The position numbers were made by a program, and so were the translations under genes. Positions 6,249 to 14,654 of a stretch of DNA of 64,000 nucleotides are shown here, in pieces. The notes beneath the pieces were generated by a model. The model did not search any database. It was not told the origin of the DNA and saw only the letters and a program-made list of their open reading frames with translations. The DNA lies in the IMG/VR virus record IMGVR_UViG_3300032308_001420, positions 1-64,000 of that record; one strand, written 5' to 3'. Within the stretch, counting starts at the first letter, position 1. The number at the start of each line of letters is the position of its first letter. This stretch comes from a virus.

Positions 6249-6811
6249 CTTTGAGTCAATACCTTATTTGCATAGTGTGCAATTCCAAATGAATCAGCAA
6301 CGTCAAAATCTGTTATTGAGAGAGAGTATTTGTTATTAAAATAATCTACTGTCCTTTGCTTACGCATATTTCTTAACTGAGTTTTATACCATGAGTCTGC
6401 ATATCCTGGGTTCTTTACTCTAATCGCCTGTTTTTCATCTTTTGTTGGGTTCTTGTTTCCAATATAGGCTTGCCAAGAACTTGGAGATATAGTAATAACC
6501 TTAGCTCCAGTAGACATCAACTCAGCAATAACAACTCCATAAACATATGACAATTTTATCACAGCATCAGGAGATCTGACAAGTATGGCGCCCTCTACAA
6601 CTATATAGTCTGATTTTAATTCATCAAGCATCAGAGCCATTTTCTTTTTAGCGTCATATATTTTTTCGTATATGTCCATGCCCACTAAATCTATCTTGCC
6701 CCATTTTAATGGTTTATCATTTTCCATTAAACAAAAGGCAATTGAATTTGTAGACGCATCTATTCCAAGGACTCTATGTGCCTTTGTTTTGACTAACTCA
6801 GCTAACTTCAT
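6245..6811 (-). CDS. RuvC-like Holliday junction resolvase
   Basis: The 188-residue protein has the RNase-H-fold nuclease motifs of the RuvC/YqgF group: D18 in VLGIDASTNSIAF, E73 in DYIVVEGAI, and D170/D173 in DFDVADSFGIAHYA near the C-terminus. These acidic residues bind two metal ions and cut branched DNA. The position between a Cas4-like nuclease and a glycosyltransferase, downstream of recA, fits a role in resolving recombination or replication intermediates before packaging. It overlaps the zinc-finger gene by 14 bases. The motif set is complete, so the enzyme is probably active. Confidence 0.88.
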   Translation of the reverse strand: MKLAELVKTKAHRVLGIDASTNSIAFCLMENDKPLKWGKIDLVGMDIYEKIYDAKKKMALMLDELKSDYIVVEGAILVRSPDAVIKLSYVYGVVIAELMSTGAKVITISPSSWQAYIGNKNPTKDEKQAIRVKNPGYADSWYKTQLRNMRKQRTVDYFNNKYSLSITDFDVADSFGIAHYANKVLTQR

Positions 6812-7076
6812 CTATCATCCCCATTAGCTTTTTTTTATTATTTATATTAATTTTCTTTTCGCAAGATGAGCATATGTCAGACTGATTATATCTACTTAAC
6901 TTAGTCTTACACTTTGAGCATGCCCTAAAAGCACCATTTCTAATAGCTTTTTTCTCGTAATACTTTTCCATAATACGCTTGTTTGTTGCAACTCTGCAAC
7001 ATTCATCTGAGCAATATTTTTGATTATGTGTCTTAGCATCAAACTCCTTGCTGCATTCTTTGTTGTTACATATCAT
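6798..7076 (-). CDS. Two-site zinc-finger protein
   Basis: The 92-residue basic protein holds two cysteine clusters. The first is CNNKECSKEF...QKYCSDECC (C-x4-C...C-x3-C, residues 3-26), the common phage finger that resembles the zinc part of HNH proteins. The second is CSKCKTKL...DICSSCEKK (residues 53-72). There is no nuclease motif. It probably binds nucleic acid and works with the neighbouring nucleases. It overlaps both flanking genes by a few bases. Confidence 0.75.
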   Translation of the reverse strand: MICNNKECSKEFDAKTHNQKYCSDECCRVATNKRIMEKYYEKKAIRNGAFRACSKCKTKLSRYNQSDICSSCEKKININNKKKLMGMIDEVS

Positions 7077-7864
7077 ATAACAGGCACCTGGAATTTTTCA
7101 ATCTGAACTGTTCCCACTGGCCCACCCTTTTCATAACATTCTTTTTTAACTGGGCAGTAGGTGCATGGCATCTTTGATTTTGTTGCACCAGCTGGACGCA
7201 TAGGAAGATCACCATTTTGAAAATTATCCCATACCTCCTGCATCCACAAAAATGTATCCTCAATTATCTTCTTATTCTTCTCGTTCATTGAGACTGGGAT
7301 TACCAAAAGCTCCTGAGTGTTTTTATTCTCATAAAGAAAGAATCCTTCCCTTGCATTCTTTAACTTCATATAAGTAAGAAGCTGCAGCATATGGTTTGCA
7401 GATGATTTCATTTCCGCCTGTCTTGTATCCCAAACCTCTTGCTTTGCCGTTTTAATTTCACCGATTACTGTCTCGCCATCGTACTCCATAATCAAGTCAA
7501 TGAATCCTCTAATTGGAGGATACTCATTAATAATTTCTTCTTCTTCAGCTCTCCACTCAGGCATTGTCTTAATTAAGTTTTGAAGTCTTTCATGAGCTTG
7601 TGTACCCTGAGCCATATTAGCAACAGCAACAGCATCATTGTCGTCAATAAACATAGCACCGCTAAATGCCATGTACCAATATCTTGGACATGTTCCATGA
7701 CCATATCCAAGTGAGCTTGGGCTAAATGATTTTTTTGTCATCTCGCCGTCTGCACGTTTTGTATTTCTATACGCCTCGTCTAGCAATAAAGCAAACTGCT
7801 CTGGATCAAAAAACTTTCCAGTATGTTTTTTAAACTTAAGGTTCTTTACTATATCTCTACCCAT
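7073..7864 (-). CDS. Cas4/RecB-like PD-(D/E)XK exonuclease with Fe-S cysteines
   Basis: The 263-residue protein has the RecB-type nuclease core: GTQAHERLQ, then IRGFIDLIMEYDG (Asp), ETVIGEIKTAKQ (E-x-K) and the motif HMLQLLTYMKL (Q-x-x-x-Y). It also has the four-cysteine pattern of Cas4 and AddB, C59 and C234/C237/C243 (CTYCPVKKEC), which binds a 4Fe-4S cluster. Such enzymes make or trim single-stranded ends. Within a recA/RuvC operon a recombination role is more likely than CRISPR adaptation, since no cas1/cas2 or array is present. The start overlaps the end of the XapX gene by eight bases. Confidence 0.88.
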   Translation of the reverse strand: MGRDIVKNLKFKKHTGKFFDPEQFALLLDEAYRNTKRADGEMTKKSFSPSSLGYGHGTCPRYWYMAFSGAMFIDDNDAVAVANMAQGTQAHERLQNLIKTMPEWRAEEEEIINEYPPIRGFIDLIMEYDGETVIGEIKTAKQEVWDTRQAEMKSSANHMLQLLTYMKLKNAREGFFLYENKNTQELLVIPVSMNEKNKKIIEDTFLWMQEVWDNFQNGDLPMRPAGATKSKMPCTYCPVKKECYEKGGPVGTVQIEKFQVPVI

Positions 7865-8021
7865 TAGTAAACCTAAACACTAATGCTGCACCCAACCAAA
7901 TCCCAACAATTCCCATTACGGCTGGAAAATATGGTGGTGCTGGTACTGGCAGCTTAAAAGCTGCAAATATACCGCCAAGTACTGCGCCAGTAAATGTTGA
8001 AAGCAATATGTCTTTTATCAT
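7857..8021 (-). CDS. XapX-family (DUF1427) small membrane protein
   Basis: A 54-residue gene fills the gap between two replication genes. The peptide starts MIKDILLSTFTGAVLGGIFA and continues with FKLPVPAPPYFPAVMGIVGI, giving two hydrophobic helices around a P-V-P-A-P-P turn. That is the exact layout of the XapX family: glycine-rich helix, K-x-P-x-P-A-P-P, G-x-x-G-I-x-x-G helix. The function of XapX proteins is not known. Its ATG overlaps the upstream stop (TAATG), and its stop lies inside the start of the Cas4-like gene, so it is part of the operon and not a chance frame. Confidence 0.82.
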   Translation of the reverse strand: MIKDILLSTFTGAVLGGIFAAFKLPVPAPPYFPAVMGIVGIWLGAALVFRFTNG

Positions 8022-8356
8022 TATGAATTATACCTAACCACGTATTTAAGTGCATCTACTAGTTTGTCTATGGACTCTTTTAAAGAATAGTAAATATTCT
8101 TCTTATTATTATTTTCAGTACCAGCTTTATCCTTAGCAATTGTAGAATAAACAGATGCCAATACAGCAAACTTAGTTGACATTGCCTGTAGCTCCATAAT
8201 TAAATGCGGGGCCTTTGCAGAAGGTACATCTGGATTCATAAGTATTTTTACAACAATAGCTAATGCCTTATCTAGATGCTCATCCTTCATGAATTCATGA
8301 AGATCGTTAAACTCTGTTATGTCACTTATTAATTCTAAGGTATTCTTGTCACTCAT
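8021..8356 (-). CDS. Hypothetical helical protein
   Basis: The 111-residue protein is predicted to be almost all helix (LEFMKDEHLD-type amphipathic repeats, then KAPHLIMELQAMSTKFAVLA). It ends with SIDKLVDALKYVVRY. No catalytic or metal motif is visible. It lies between the Holliday-resolvase-like gene and XapX and overlaps both, so a role in DNA recombination or repair is likely from context alone. I do not recognise the family. Confidence 0.7.
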   Translation of the reverse strand: MSDKNTLELISDITEFNDLHEFMKDEHLDKALAIVVKILMNPDVPSAKAPHLIMELQAMSTKFAVLASVYSTIAKDKAGTENNNKKNIYYSLKESIDKLVDALKYVVRYNS

Positions 8357-8654
8357 GGTTCTCCTCCCAAAACTGTATTAGCTCTTCTAATACTGCCCAC
8401 TCAATTATTCCAAGTCTTACCTTAGAATCTTCACCTATAATAATCTTTAATGCTGGATACATATCTCTATTTACTTTAAAAGTATCTGTACATATTTTAG
8501 CCCAAACATCTTTATTTAACGTAAAGGATCTGCCTGCTTCTTTATAGTCTACAAGGAACTGATTCCATTGTGCATCACCCTTTTGATAGTCACCACGCCC
8601 ACTATTTTTTTGAGCCCTTGCGCCATCACGTTTTACTTCAGATCTTTCCGACAT
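8349..8654 (-). CDS. Holliday-junction-resolvase-like nuclease (PD-(D/E)XK type), tentative
   Basis: The 101-residue protein has a basic N-terminus (SERSEVKRDGARAQKNSGRG), then KGDAQWNQFLVDYKEAGRSF. The order (charged start, G-D, then L-V-D-Y-K-E beside a serine/phenylalanine pair) resembles the core of small archaeal- and phage-type Holliday junction resolvases, where G-D and D/E-x-K form the metal site. A tryptophan-rich end (IIEWAVLEELIQFWEE) follows. The motif is short, so the assignment is not secure. It overlaps the next gene by eight bases and sits directly after recA and a zinc ribbon. Confidence 0.6.
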   Translation of the reverse strand: MSERSEVKRDGARAQKNSGRGDYQKGDAQWNQFLVDYKEAGRSFTLNKDVWAKICTDTFKVNRDMYPALKIIIGEDSKVRLGIIEWAVLEELIQFWEENHE

Positions 8655-8845
8655 TACCCAACCTTAAATATTGTTTCATGGCCTTTTGAACATTTCCAAG
8701 ACATCACCATATCTAGTGGGTCCCAAAAGGAACCGTCAACATCTTCATCACATTTTGAGCATGGCCTTACTCCACCAATTTTTTCTAAGCCATAACCATT
8801 TACTTTTTCATTCGGCTTATTAAAAAATTCATTAAGATCTGGCAT
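8654..8845 (-). CDS. Small zinc-ribbon protein
   Basis: The 63-residue protein has a CSKC pair near residue 29 and a second half-site, WKCSKGHETIF, at residues 50-60 (C-x2-G-H), together forming a small zinc ribbon. The N-terminus LNEFFNKPNEKVNGYGLEKI is polar. Its start overlaps the end of recA by 14 bases, so it is co-expressed with recombination genes and may bind DNA or a partner protein. No named family is recognised. Confidence 0.7.
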   Translation of the reverse strand: MPDLNEFFNKPNEKVNGYGLEKIGGVRPCSKCDEDVDGSFWDPLDMVMSWKCSKGHETIFKVG

Positions 8846-9836
8846 TTATTTCTCCAACTAAGTTGTCTACAACATCTGGATTTTCTTTTAAATATGCGAC
8901 AGCCTTTGCACGTCCTTGAAAACGTTCTCCATTTACTGTATACCATGCTCCACCCTTTTCAATAATACCGCACATTTCTGCAACGTCAAGTGTTTCTCCA
9001 ACACGGTCTACACCAATAGCTTCCCCTTGGTAATAAAAGTCGTATTGTCCTGATAGATTTGGGGGCCCAAGTTTGTTGTAATCAATAATCCAGTTAACTG
9101 GCCTTCCAACTCTTTGTTCAATGATCTTGTCGCCAACTTTAATCCCAGCCTTAATAGCATTCGCCTCAGCTTCAGACGACCAGAGTTTAATGACAGTGGA
9201 AGAAAAGAACTTGACTGCCATGCCACCTGTTGGGATGTGACTAGCATGCATAGATCCAAATTGATTTCGTTGTTGTGAGATGAGAACAAGTAGTGTGTTT
9301 TTGTTTGCATAGTTTAACATCTTGACTGCGTGGGTCATATCCTTTGCTTCTGCGCCGATTTGCTTAGTGTCTTGCAAATCCTTCATTTCATTTCCGTCTT
9401 TTTCAAAGTAGATCGCTGGAAGCAGTGCTGATATTGAGTCAACAACAATTAAGTCAACACCAGCATCCATTAGCTTTGTAGCAACATCTACCATATCATT
9501 AACTGTTTTGGCTGGAGAATAAATAAGAGAAGAAGAATCTACTCCTAAAGTTTCTGCCCATGATTGGTCATACGATGCTTCTGCATCAATCCATGCACAA
9601 GTCTTTCCTTCTTTTTGTGCTATTGCAATCATCTGTAAACAAAAAGAAGATTTTCCTGCAGACTTATTTCCCCAAACAAGAACCTGTCTACCGTATCCAA
9701 GGCCGCCTCTTAGGGCCATATTCAATCCAATACTTGGCGTTAATTGTTTTTCAACAACAACATTTTGTGCAGACTGAACTCTTGCCCTTGTTTTTGGATC
9801 TAGCTTTGCTAATATATTATCAATTACAATTGTCAT
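8832..9836 (-). CDS. recA: RecA-like recombinase
   Basis: The 334-residue protein has Walker A GNKSAGKSS (residues 56-64), the IDAEASYDQSWAETLGVD segment after it, Walker B LIVVDSISALLP, and the loop region ISQQRNQFGSMHASHIPTGG. It lacks most of the bacterial RecA C-terminal domain and is nearer in length to phage RecA/UvsX proteins. It forms filaments on ssDNA and drives strand exchange. It is preceded by its own extended -10 promoter and followed without gaps by a zinc ribbon, a resolvase-like nuclease and a Cas4-like nuclease, an apparent recombination operon. Confidence 0.93.
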   Translation of the reverse strand: MTIVIDNILAKLDPKTRARVQSAQNVVVEKQLTPSIGLNMALRGGLGYGRQVLVWGNKSAGKSSFCLQMIAIAQKEGKTCAWIDAEASYDQSWAETLGVDSSSLIYSPAKTVNDMVDVATKLMDAGVDLIVVDSISALLPAIYFEKDGNEMKDLQDTKQIGAEAKDMTHAVKMLNYANKNTLLVLISQQRNQFGSMHASHIPTGGMAVKFFSSTVIKLWSSEAEANAIKAGIKVGDKIIEQRVGRPVNWIIDYNKLGPPNLSGQYDFYYQGEAIGVDRVGETLDVAEMCGIIEKGGAWYTVNGERFQGRAKAVAYLKENPDVVDNLVGEINARS

Positions 9837-9856
9837 TTAAACTCTTTCTTTACACT

Positions 9857-9865
9857 AGTATATCA
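9857..9865 (-). promoter_or_regulatory. Extended -10 promoter before recA
   Basis: The minus strand reads TGATATACT 20 bases before the recA ATG, followed by an AAAGAAAGAG purine tract that can serve as ribosome site. The box overlaps only the small gap after the MazG-like gene stop. It would let the recombination operon be expressed separately from the polymerase operon. The assignment rests on sequence likeness to other promoters in the window. Confidence 0.45.
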
Positions 9866-10213
9866 TTAAAAACGGTTGCCGTGAAGTCTTGGTCTATCTT
9901 TATTTATGTTAATTTTATTATTTAAAACTTCATCTAATGAGTGTTGAATAATACCTTCGTTCATCATTGCTGCATAAAGGTCAAGTAGTCTAATTAGAAT
10001 GTCTGCCATTTCTTCTACTACATTTTCGCTACCTTTATCTTTTCTAATTGCTTCTAGAACTTCTGTAACTTCAGAATGAACTAATGCTAGTTTATTTCCT
10101 ATAACATTATAATCAACTTCTGTATCCCAAAATCCTTTTTCTACAGCAGTTTCATGCAGAATTGCTGACAGTGCATCTAGCCCATAATCAGTTACCATTT
10201 CAAACGACTTCAT
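9866..10213 (-). CDS. MazG-like nucleotide pyrophosphohydrolase
   Basis: The 115-residue protein has the all-alpha NTP pyrophosphatase pattern: HSEVTEVLEAIRKDKG (E-x-x-E) followed by ENVVEEMADILIRLLDL (E-x-x-D), which together hold magnesium ions. The family hydrolyses dNTPs or alarmones to monophosphates; in phages it is thought to adjust nucleotide pools or (p)ppGpp. It lies between two small unknown genes and recA. It overlaps the upstream gene by 14 bases. The DUF1599-like gene at 4339-4683 could be a second nucleotide-pool enzyme. Confidence 0.87.
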   Translation of the reverse strand: MKSFEMVTDYGLDALSAILHETAVEKGFWDTEVDYNVIGNKLALVHSEVTEVLEAIRKDKGSENVVEEMADILIRLLDLYAAMMNEGIIQHSLDEVLNNKININKDRPRLHGNRF

Positions 10214-10397
10214 TTTCTATTTCCTTTAAGCTAAATGTAAATGAAGATTTTTCTTCATTATAATAGACTGCAATTTCTCTGCTGTCTGATGCTGCATTTA
10301 AAAATGTTGTTGTCTTAACATCAACACTCTTTACTGTATCTAATATAGATATAAGCAGCTGTCCAAGATTTAAATCTACTGGTAGTTCTTCTGACAT
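10200..10397 (-). CDS. Hypothetical small protein
   Basis: The 65-residue protein, MSEELPVDLNLGQLLISILD then TVKSVDVKTTTFLNAASDSR, ends in KSSFTFSLKEIENEVV. It looks like one helix followed by a beta hairpin. No motif is seen. Its start overlaps the stop of the upstream gene by one base and its end overlaps the MazG-like gene, so it is part of the polymerase-MazG operon. Function unknown. Confidence 0.65.
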   Translation of the reverse strand: MSEELPVDLNLGQLLISILDTVKSVDVKTTTFLNAASDSREIAVYYNEEKSSFTFSLKEIENEVV

Positions 10398-10627
10398 TAT
10401 TTCTCCACAAATATATTAACTATACCATTTGACCTAAGCCAGTCAAATGTTGCCATGAGTTGTTCTCTAGACTCACAGGTTTCACAACCATCAAACATGT
10501 CGTACGGTTGCCAATCTTCTGGGTTGTTATCCTCATCAAATAGGTGGTTATAACACATTTGCATATGATCAGAAACAAAAGACTCCAGACTCTCTGCCTC
10601 TTTTTGAGTTAATTTAACCTCAATCAT
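10397..10627 (-). CDS. Hypothetical acidic small protein
   Basis: The 76-residue acidic protein starts MIEVKLTQKEAESLESFVSD, with a central W-x-P-Y-D-M-F-D-G-C-E-T-C stretch and the helix REQLMATFDWLRSNGIVNIF. The C-x-x-C pair is alone and may not bind metal. It overlaps the stop of the DnaE gene (ATGA), so it is translationally coupled to the polymerase; a polymerase accessory role is possible but not shown. I do not recognise it. Confidence 0.65.
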   Translation of the reverse strand: MIEVKLTQKEAESLESFVSDHMQMCYNHLFDEDNNPEDWQPYDMFDGCETCESREQLMATFDWLRSNGIVNIFVEK

Positions 10628-13600
10628 TTTATTTCCTTAACCATTAATGTTCCATCATCTAATTTAGACAGGACTGGCTTGCACTTCATTCCCTCACGCA
10701 TCTTTGCTAAAGACATTTTGTACATTGTTGGGAAAACAATTACTCGTGTTAATTCTTTATCCTTATTGGATAATACTATATGGCTCATTGTTTTACCAGC
10801 CTTAGTTGTATATGGCGTAAAGTTAACAACAATATACTCGTCATCTTCCAAATCATATTCTTTTCTATACAAGTAGTCGACAAACATATCTGGTAGCTTT
10901 GGATCAATATCAGTAACCTTTATGTATCTAGCAATTCTGTTGTCTCCTACAAGAATGAAGTACATCTGATTTGTTTCGATTTGAGTCTGTTCATTATGAA
11001 ATAAACCTATTGATCCAGTTTCATCTACCAACTCTACTCGTGCCCACCCAGTTCCACGCTTAATTGATTTAACCATTCCAAACATCACAAAAGAGCCAAG
11101 GTCGTCAAACTCCTCAATCGGTCTAGCCTGAGCTTTAATTCGTGGAGGAATGCCTTCTAAATTAAATGTAGGTATGCCTAAGTATTCGTAGTAGTTGTCT
11201 TTTTCGTTACCTTGTCTCGGATTATCAGCAAACGCCGCACCACCGATGGCATTGAGAGCAGAGATAGCCCTACTATTAATACCGCTACCCTTTTTAGATG
11301 CCTTGTCAATAAAATCTGAATAAGTTTCATATGGCCTTCTTTCCATTATCTTGTTTGCTATGCTATCTGAAATAAATTTTACCTCAGCTAAACCAAATAT
11401 AATACCGTCATCCTTTAAAGAAAAATACATATCTGATTCATTAATATGTGGAAGTCTAATTCTTAAGCCTAAACGCTTAGCTTCAATTAAATATTCGGTT
11501 CTCGCATCTTTATCATTTTCGTTTTTAAGAATTGAAAACATGAATTCAAGAGGATAATAGGACTTAAGCCAAGCAGTATAATAACTAAGCATAGAGTAAG
11601 CAACAGCGTGAGAACGGTTGAAAGAATATCCAGCATGTGCTTCAAAATTATGCCAAAGCTCTTCTGCTTTCTTTTTAGCAATGTGCTTTGAAGCCCCAGT
11701 AACAAACTGATCTTTGAATTGGTCAAATTCTTTTGCATCTTTCTTCTTTCCAATAATCTTGCGGACCTTATCAGCCTCTGACCAGGACATTCCTCCTAGG
11801 TGTACGCATGCCTGCATAACCTGCTCTTGATATATAATAACACCATATGTGTTTTCAGTAAACTCTTTCATTATAGTATGACTATAGTCTACCGCTTCCC
11901 GCCCATGCTTTCTATTAATATAAGCAGCGCCAACGGTATTCATAGCGCCAGGGCGTACTAATGCATTAGATGCCACTAGGTCTTCAAATTTGTCAACGCC
12001 CATTTTCATAAGCAAATTTGTATATGGGGTTGCTTCTGCTTGAAATACACCCTTAGTATATCCTTCGCTCAACATCTTATAGACATTTTTATCGTCTAAT
12101 GTTAATTCAGATAAAACTACATCCTTGCCATGTCTTTCTTTAATAGAGGCAAGGGTGTCAGATATTACTGAAAGAGTTTTTAAACCCAAGGCATCCAGCT
12201 TAATTAAGCCAATGTCTGCTACTGTATCCATGTCATATGCAACTACTGGAATTCTTCCAGATACTTTATCCTGTGCATCCTCACGAGATTCAACTGGAGC
12301 AAATTTTCTAATATCATCTTTTGCAACAACTACTCCAGCAGCATGGACTCCTACTGAACGAATTCTTCCACGAAGTCTTTCTGCAAGCCAAACTACTTCT
12401 GGGTAACGAAGTCTAAACTCTTTTGTGTTTGGTGAGTCTACGAAGTCTTCAAACGTGTCCACTGACTTTAATGCACGATTAACTTCTTGTAGGGGAACCA
12501 TAAAAACACGAGATGCATCACGAACAACTCCCTTATCTTTAAAGTAAGTAAAAGTAGAAATAGAAGCAACGTACTTAAACTTCTTCTTTAAATAGTCTTT
12601 TACTTCTTTACGTCTACGATCCTCAAAGTCTGTATCAATATCTGGAAAATCATTACGCTCTGGATTAATAAATCTAAAAAACAATAGATCATATTTAATT
12701 GGATCAACTTCTGTGATTCCAAGAACATAACATACGAGTGAGCCTGCAGCAGATCCACGTCCTGGACCAACTTTTATATTATTATCTTTAGCCCAATTAA
12801 TCATATCCGCAACGACCAAAAAATATGAGGCAAAACTTTTTGAGGCAATAACCTGAAGCTCTTCTTCTAAGCGTTCCCTATAAATTGGGTCTGAAGCCTT
12901 CTGAATGCTCTCTAAGCCCTTTTCAGCCAGCTCTCGTAGCTTTTCATCAGCATCTGTCTTTGGGACGGGCAGAAGGTCTAAGCCCTGATAAAAATCATAC
13001 TCAGATACCTTATCAGCAATTTCCATAGTATTATCATATATGTCTGTTCGATTAATTCCAGATTTATTAAAATCAGACTCTATCTCTGATCTTGATTGAA
13101 TAAATAAGTTATAGTTTTGAAATGATATTTTTCTATCAGGATAAAGATAGTTTAATCTATCATTGATGTCCTTAATATTTCTTGACATATCAAAGTCGGC
13201 ATCTTTATCCATCTTAGGAGATGTTGATAGTATGAGCATTGCCTCTTCTAGAACTCTATCTTCTTCTTTAGCAAAGTGGGCATCTCCTGTTGCCACCGCT
13301 TTAATTTTAAGTTCATCTGCTAACTCAAGAAGCTTTGAATTTATTTCTTGGGGATTGTGAGACTGCACTTCAATATAGAAATCCTCAGCAAAATTTTTCT
13401 TAAAATCTTGTAGGATAATCTTTGCTTCTTTGAACTCACCCTTTTCAATGCACTTCGAAATAAGACCATTAAGACATCCAGAAAGAACGATAATACCTTC
13501 TTTGTATTCATTTAAAACCTCTCTATCAATGCGTGGCTTATGGTAAAAGCCTTCATTCCACGCAAGCTCTTGAAGCGTGTTTATATTTTCTAAACCCTTT

Positions 13601-13893
13601 TTATTTTTAGCCAATAAAATAATATGGTTATAAGCTTGAATAGACTTATCGGTCTTAGATGAACGATCAAATCTATCTGTTGGGGATATGTACGCTTCTA
13701 CTCCAAGTATGGGTTTAATTCCTTGCTCTTTACATGCTATCTGCATGTCTCTGTGAGAGGATAATGTTCCATGATCTGTAATTGCTAGTGCTGTTTGTCC
13801 AGCATCTTTTGCTGCCTTTACAAGTTCGGCAGGAGAATTAAGCCCATCCATTAATGAATAGTATGAATGCACATGAAGGTGTGTAAAGTTCAA
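10624..13893 (-). CDS. dnaE: DNA polymerase III alpha subunit (C-family replicative polymerase)
   Basis: The 1089-residue protein begins with a PHP domain: HLHVHSYYSLMDG (residues 5-17), AITDHGTLSSH (38-47), LSGC and ATGDAHF near 201-207, where most metal-binding histidines and aspartates are kept. The polymerase palm follows: GPGRGSAAGSLV (377-388), PDIDTDF (417-423) with two catalytic aspartates, and the KLDALGL segment holding the third. The finger region FNRSHAVAYS and a C-terminal OB-like domain are also present. It is a little shorter than E. coli DnaE. The start is TTG with GGCGGAG upstream. It replicates the phage genome with the helicase, primase and SSB encoded just upstream. Confidence 0.95.
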   Translation of the reverse strand: MNFTHLHVHSYYSLMDGLNSPAELVKAAKDAGQTALAITDHGTLSSHRDMQIACKEQGIKPILGVEAYISPTDRFDRSSKTDKSIQAYNHIILLAKNKKGLENINTLQELAWNEGFYHKPRIDREVLNEYKEGIIVLSGCLNGLISKCIEKGEFKEAKIILQDFKKNFAEDFYIEVQSHNPQEINSKLLELADELKIKAVATGDAHFAKEEDRVLEEAMLILSTSPKMDKDADFDMSRNIKDINDRLNYLYPDRKISFQNYNLFIQSRSEIESDFNKSGINRTDIYDNTMEIADKVSEYDFYQGLDLLPVPKTDADEKLRELAEKGLESIQKASDPIYRERLEEELQVIASKSFASYFLVVADMINWAKDNNIKVGPGRGSAAGSLVCYVLGITEVDPIKYDLLFFRFINPERNDFPDIDTDFEDRRRKEVKDYLKKKFKYVASISTFTYFKDKGVVRDASRVFMVPLQEVNRALKSVDTFEDFVDSPNTKEFRLRYPEVVWLAERLRGRIRSVGVHAAGVVVAKDDIRKFAPVESREDAQDKVSGRIPVVAYDMDTVADIGLIKLDALGLKTLSVISDTLASIKERHGKDVVLSELTLDDKNVYKMLSEGYTKGVFQAEATPYTNLLMKMGVDKFEDLVASNALVRPGAMNTVGAAYINRKHGREAVDYSHTIMKEFTENTYGVIIYQEQVMQACVHLGGMSWSEADKVRKIIGKKKDAKEFDQFKDQFVTGASKHIAKKKAEELWHNFEAHAGYSFNRSHAVAYSMLSYYTAWLKSYYPLEFMFSILKNENDKDARTEYLIEAKRLGLRIRLPHINESDMYFSLKDDGIIFGLAEVKFISDSIANKIMERRPYETYSDFIDKASKKGSGINSRAISALNAIGGAAFADNPRQGNEKDNYYEYLGIPTFNLEGIPPRIKAQARPIEEFDDLGSFVMFGMVKSIKRGTGWARVELVDETGSIGLFHNEQTQIETNQMYFILVGDNRIARYIKVTDIDPKLPDMFVDYLYRKEYDLEDDEYIVVNFTPYTTKAGKTMSHIVLSNKDKELTRVIVFPTMYKMSLAKMREGMKCKPVLSKLDDGTLMVKEIK

Positions 13894-13919
13894 CTTAATT
13901 CTCCGCCTCTATTAACTTG

Positions 13920-14597
13920 TTACCAGTCTACGCTGCCGCTTGAGGCAGACCTAGACTGTTCTTCGCCATTTGAAGCTTCTCCAGCAAAGAAAGCTTCTTG
14001 CTCTGTGTAAGGTAGGTCTCTTACAGCAGATGTTTCTAGGTCAAATAATTCCAATGAAGATGTGTCGAATGCAGACTCATCCTTTGCCAATGGAATTATT
14101 GTATAACTAGTATCTGTTTTTGTACCACTTCGCTTAATGCGCCACATTAAATTTGTAATGCTTCCCATTTCTCCAGCATACTCAATTAATGTTGGAGTAA
14201 CAGTCTTTCCGCTGCTACCCTGTGATAATATTGCTACATACGGATCTTCTTTTCCATCGTCAACTAATACGTTAATGTAGAGTCGTGAGCGACCCTTCCA
14301 TCCAGCCTTATAGTCCTTACGATGTTGTTCGCAACCGTAACACTTGCCTTGATCTTCCATTGTGCAGAGTGCCTTGCGACGATAGTCTTTTGGGTTAGTG
14401 TGCTCAACAGCAATAAACCCTAAACCGTTTTTTTGATTATAACTTGGTGAATCTGGATCAAGCTCCTGTAGGAAACGAACCTTGACGCTTTCACCATCTT
14501 CTAGCTTTACCCAACGACCCTTTGTTGAATCAGAATCATTGTATGTAGGCTTATCTAAAGCCTTATTTAAATCTTTTAGTCCTCTTACGATACCCAT
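13920..14597 (-). CDS. Single-stranded DNA-binding protein, gp32-like
   Basis: The 225-residue protein has an N-terminal basic helix (GIVRGLKDLNKALDK), a strand region GRWVKLEDGESVKVRFLQEL, and a zinc-type segment CTMEDQGKCYGCEQHRKDYK around residues 84-103. Aromatic OB-like strands follow (RLYINVLVDD, EDPYVAILSQ). The tail is acidic and serine-rich and ends in SVDW. Zinc knuckle, OB core and acidic tail in this order match phage T4 gp32-like proteins, which coat ssDNA and use the tail to contact replisome partners. It lies between primase and polymerase and has its own promoter-like box. Confidence 0.82.
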   Translation of the reverse strand: MGIVRGLKDLNKALDKPTYNDSDSTKGRWVKLEDGESVKVRFLQELDPDSPSYNQKNGLGFIAVEHTNPKDYRRKALCTMEDQGKCYGCEQHRKDYKAGWKGRSRLYINVLVDDGKEDPYVAILSQGSSGKTVTPTLIEYAGEMGSITNLMWRIKRSGTKTDTSYTIIPLAKDESAFDTSSLELFDLETSAVRDLPYTEQEAFFAGEASNGEEQSRSASSGSVDW

Positions 14598-14645
14598 TAT
14601 TTCCTCATTTCATATAGTTGATGGTATAAATCCATCTGTATTACT

Positions 14646-14654
14646 ATTATATCA
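14646..14654 (-). promoter_or_regulatory. Extended -10 promoter before the SSB gene
   Basis: The minus strand has TGATATAAT in the 57-base gap between primase and SSB genes, about 50 bases before the SSB ATG. An imperfect repeat, GATGG...CCATC (14620-14636), lies in the leader. AGGAAATA precedes the start codon. A separate promoter for an abundant ssDNA-binding protein would be reasonable; the call rests only on the motif. Confidence 0.5.

Noticed and set aside
7073-7864. CRISPR adaptation function for the Cas4-like gene
   Set aside because: No cas1, cas2 or repeat array is present; the neighbours are recA, RuvC-like and other replication genes.
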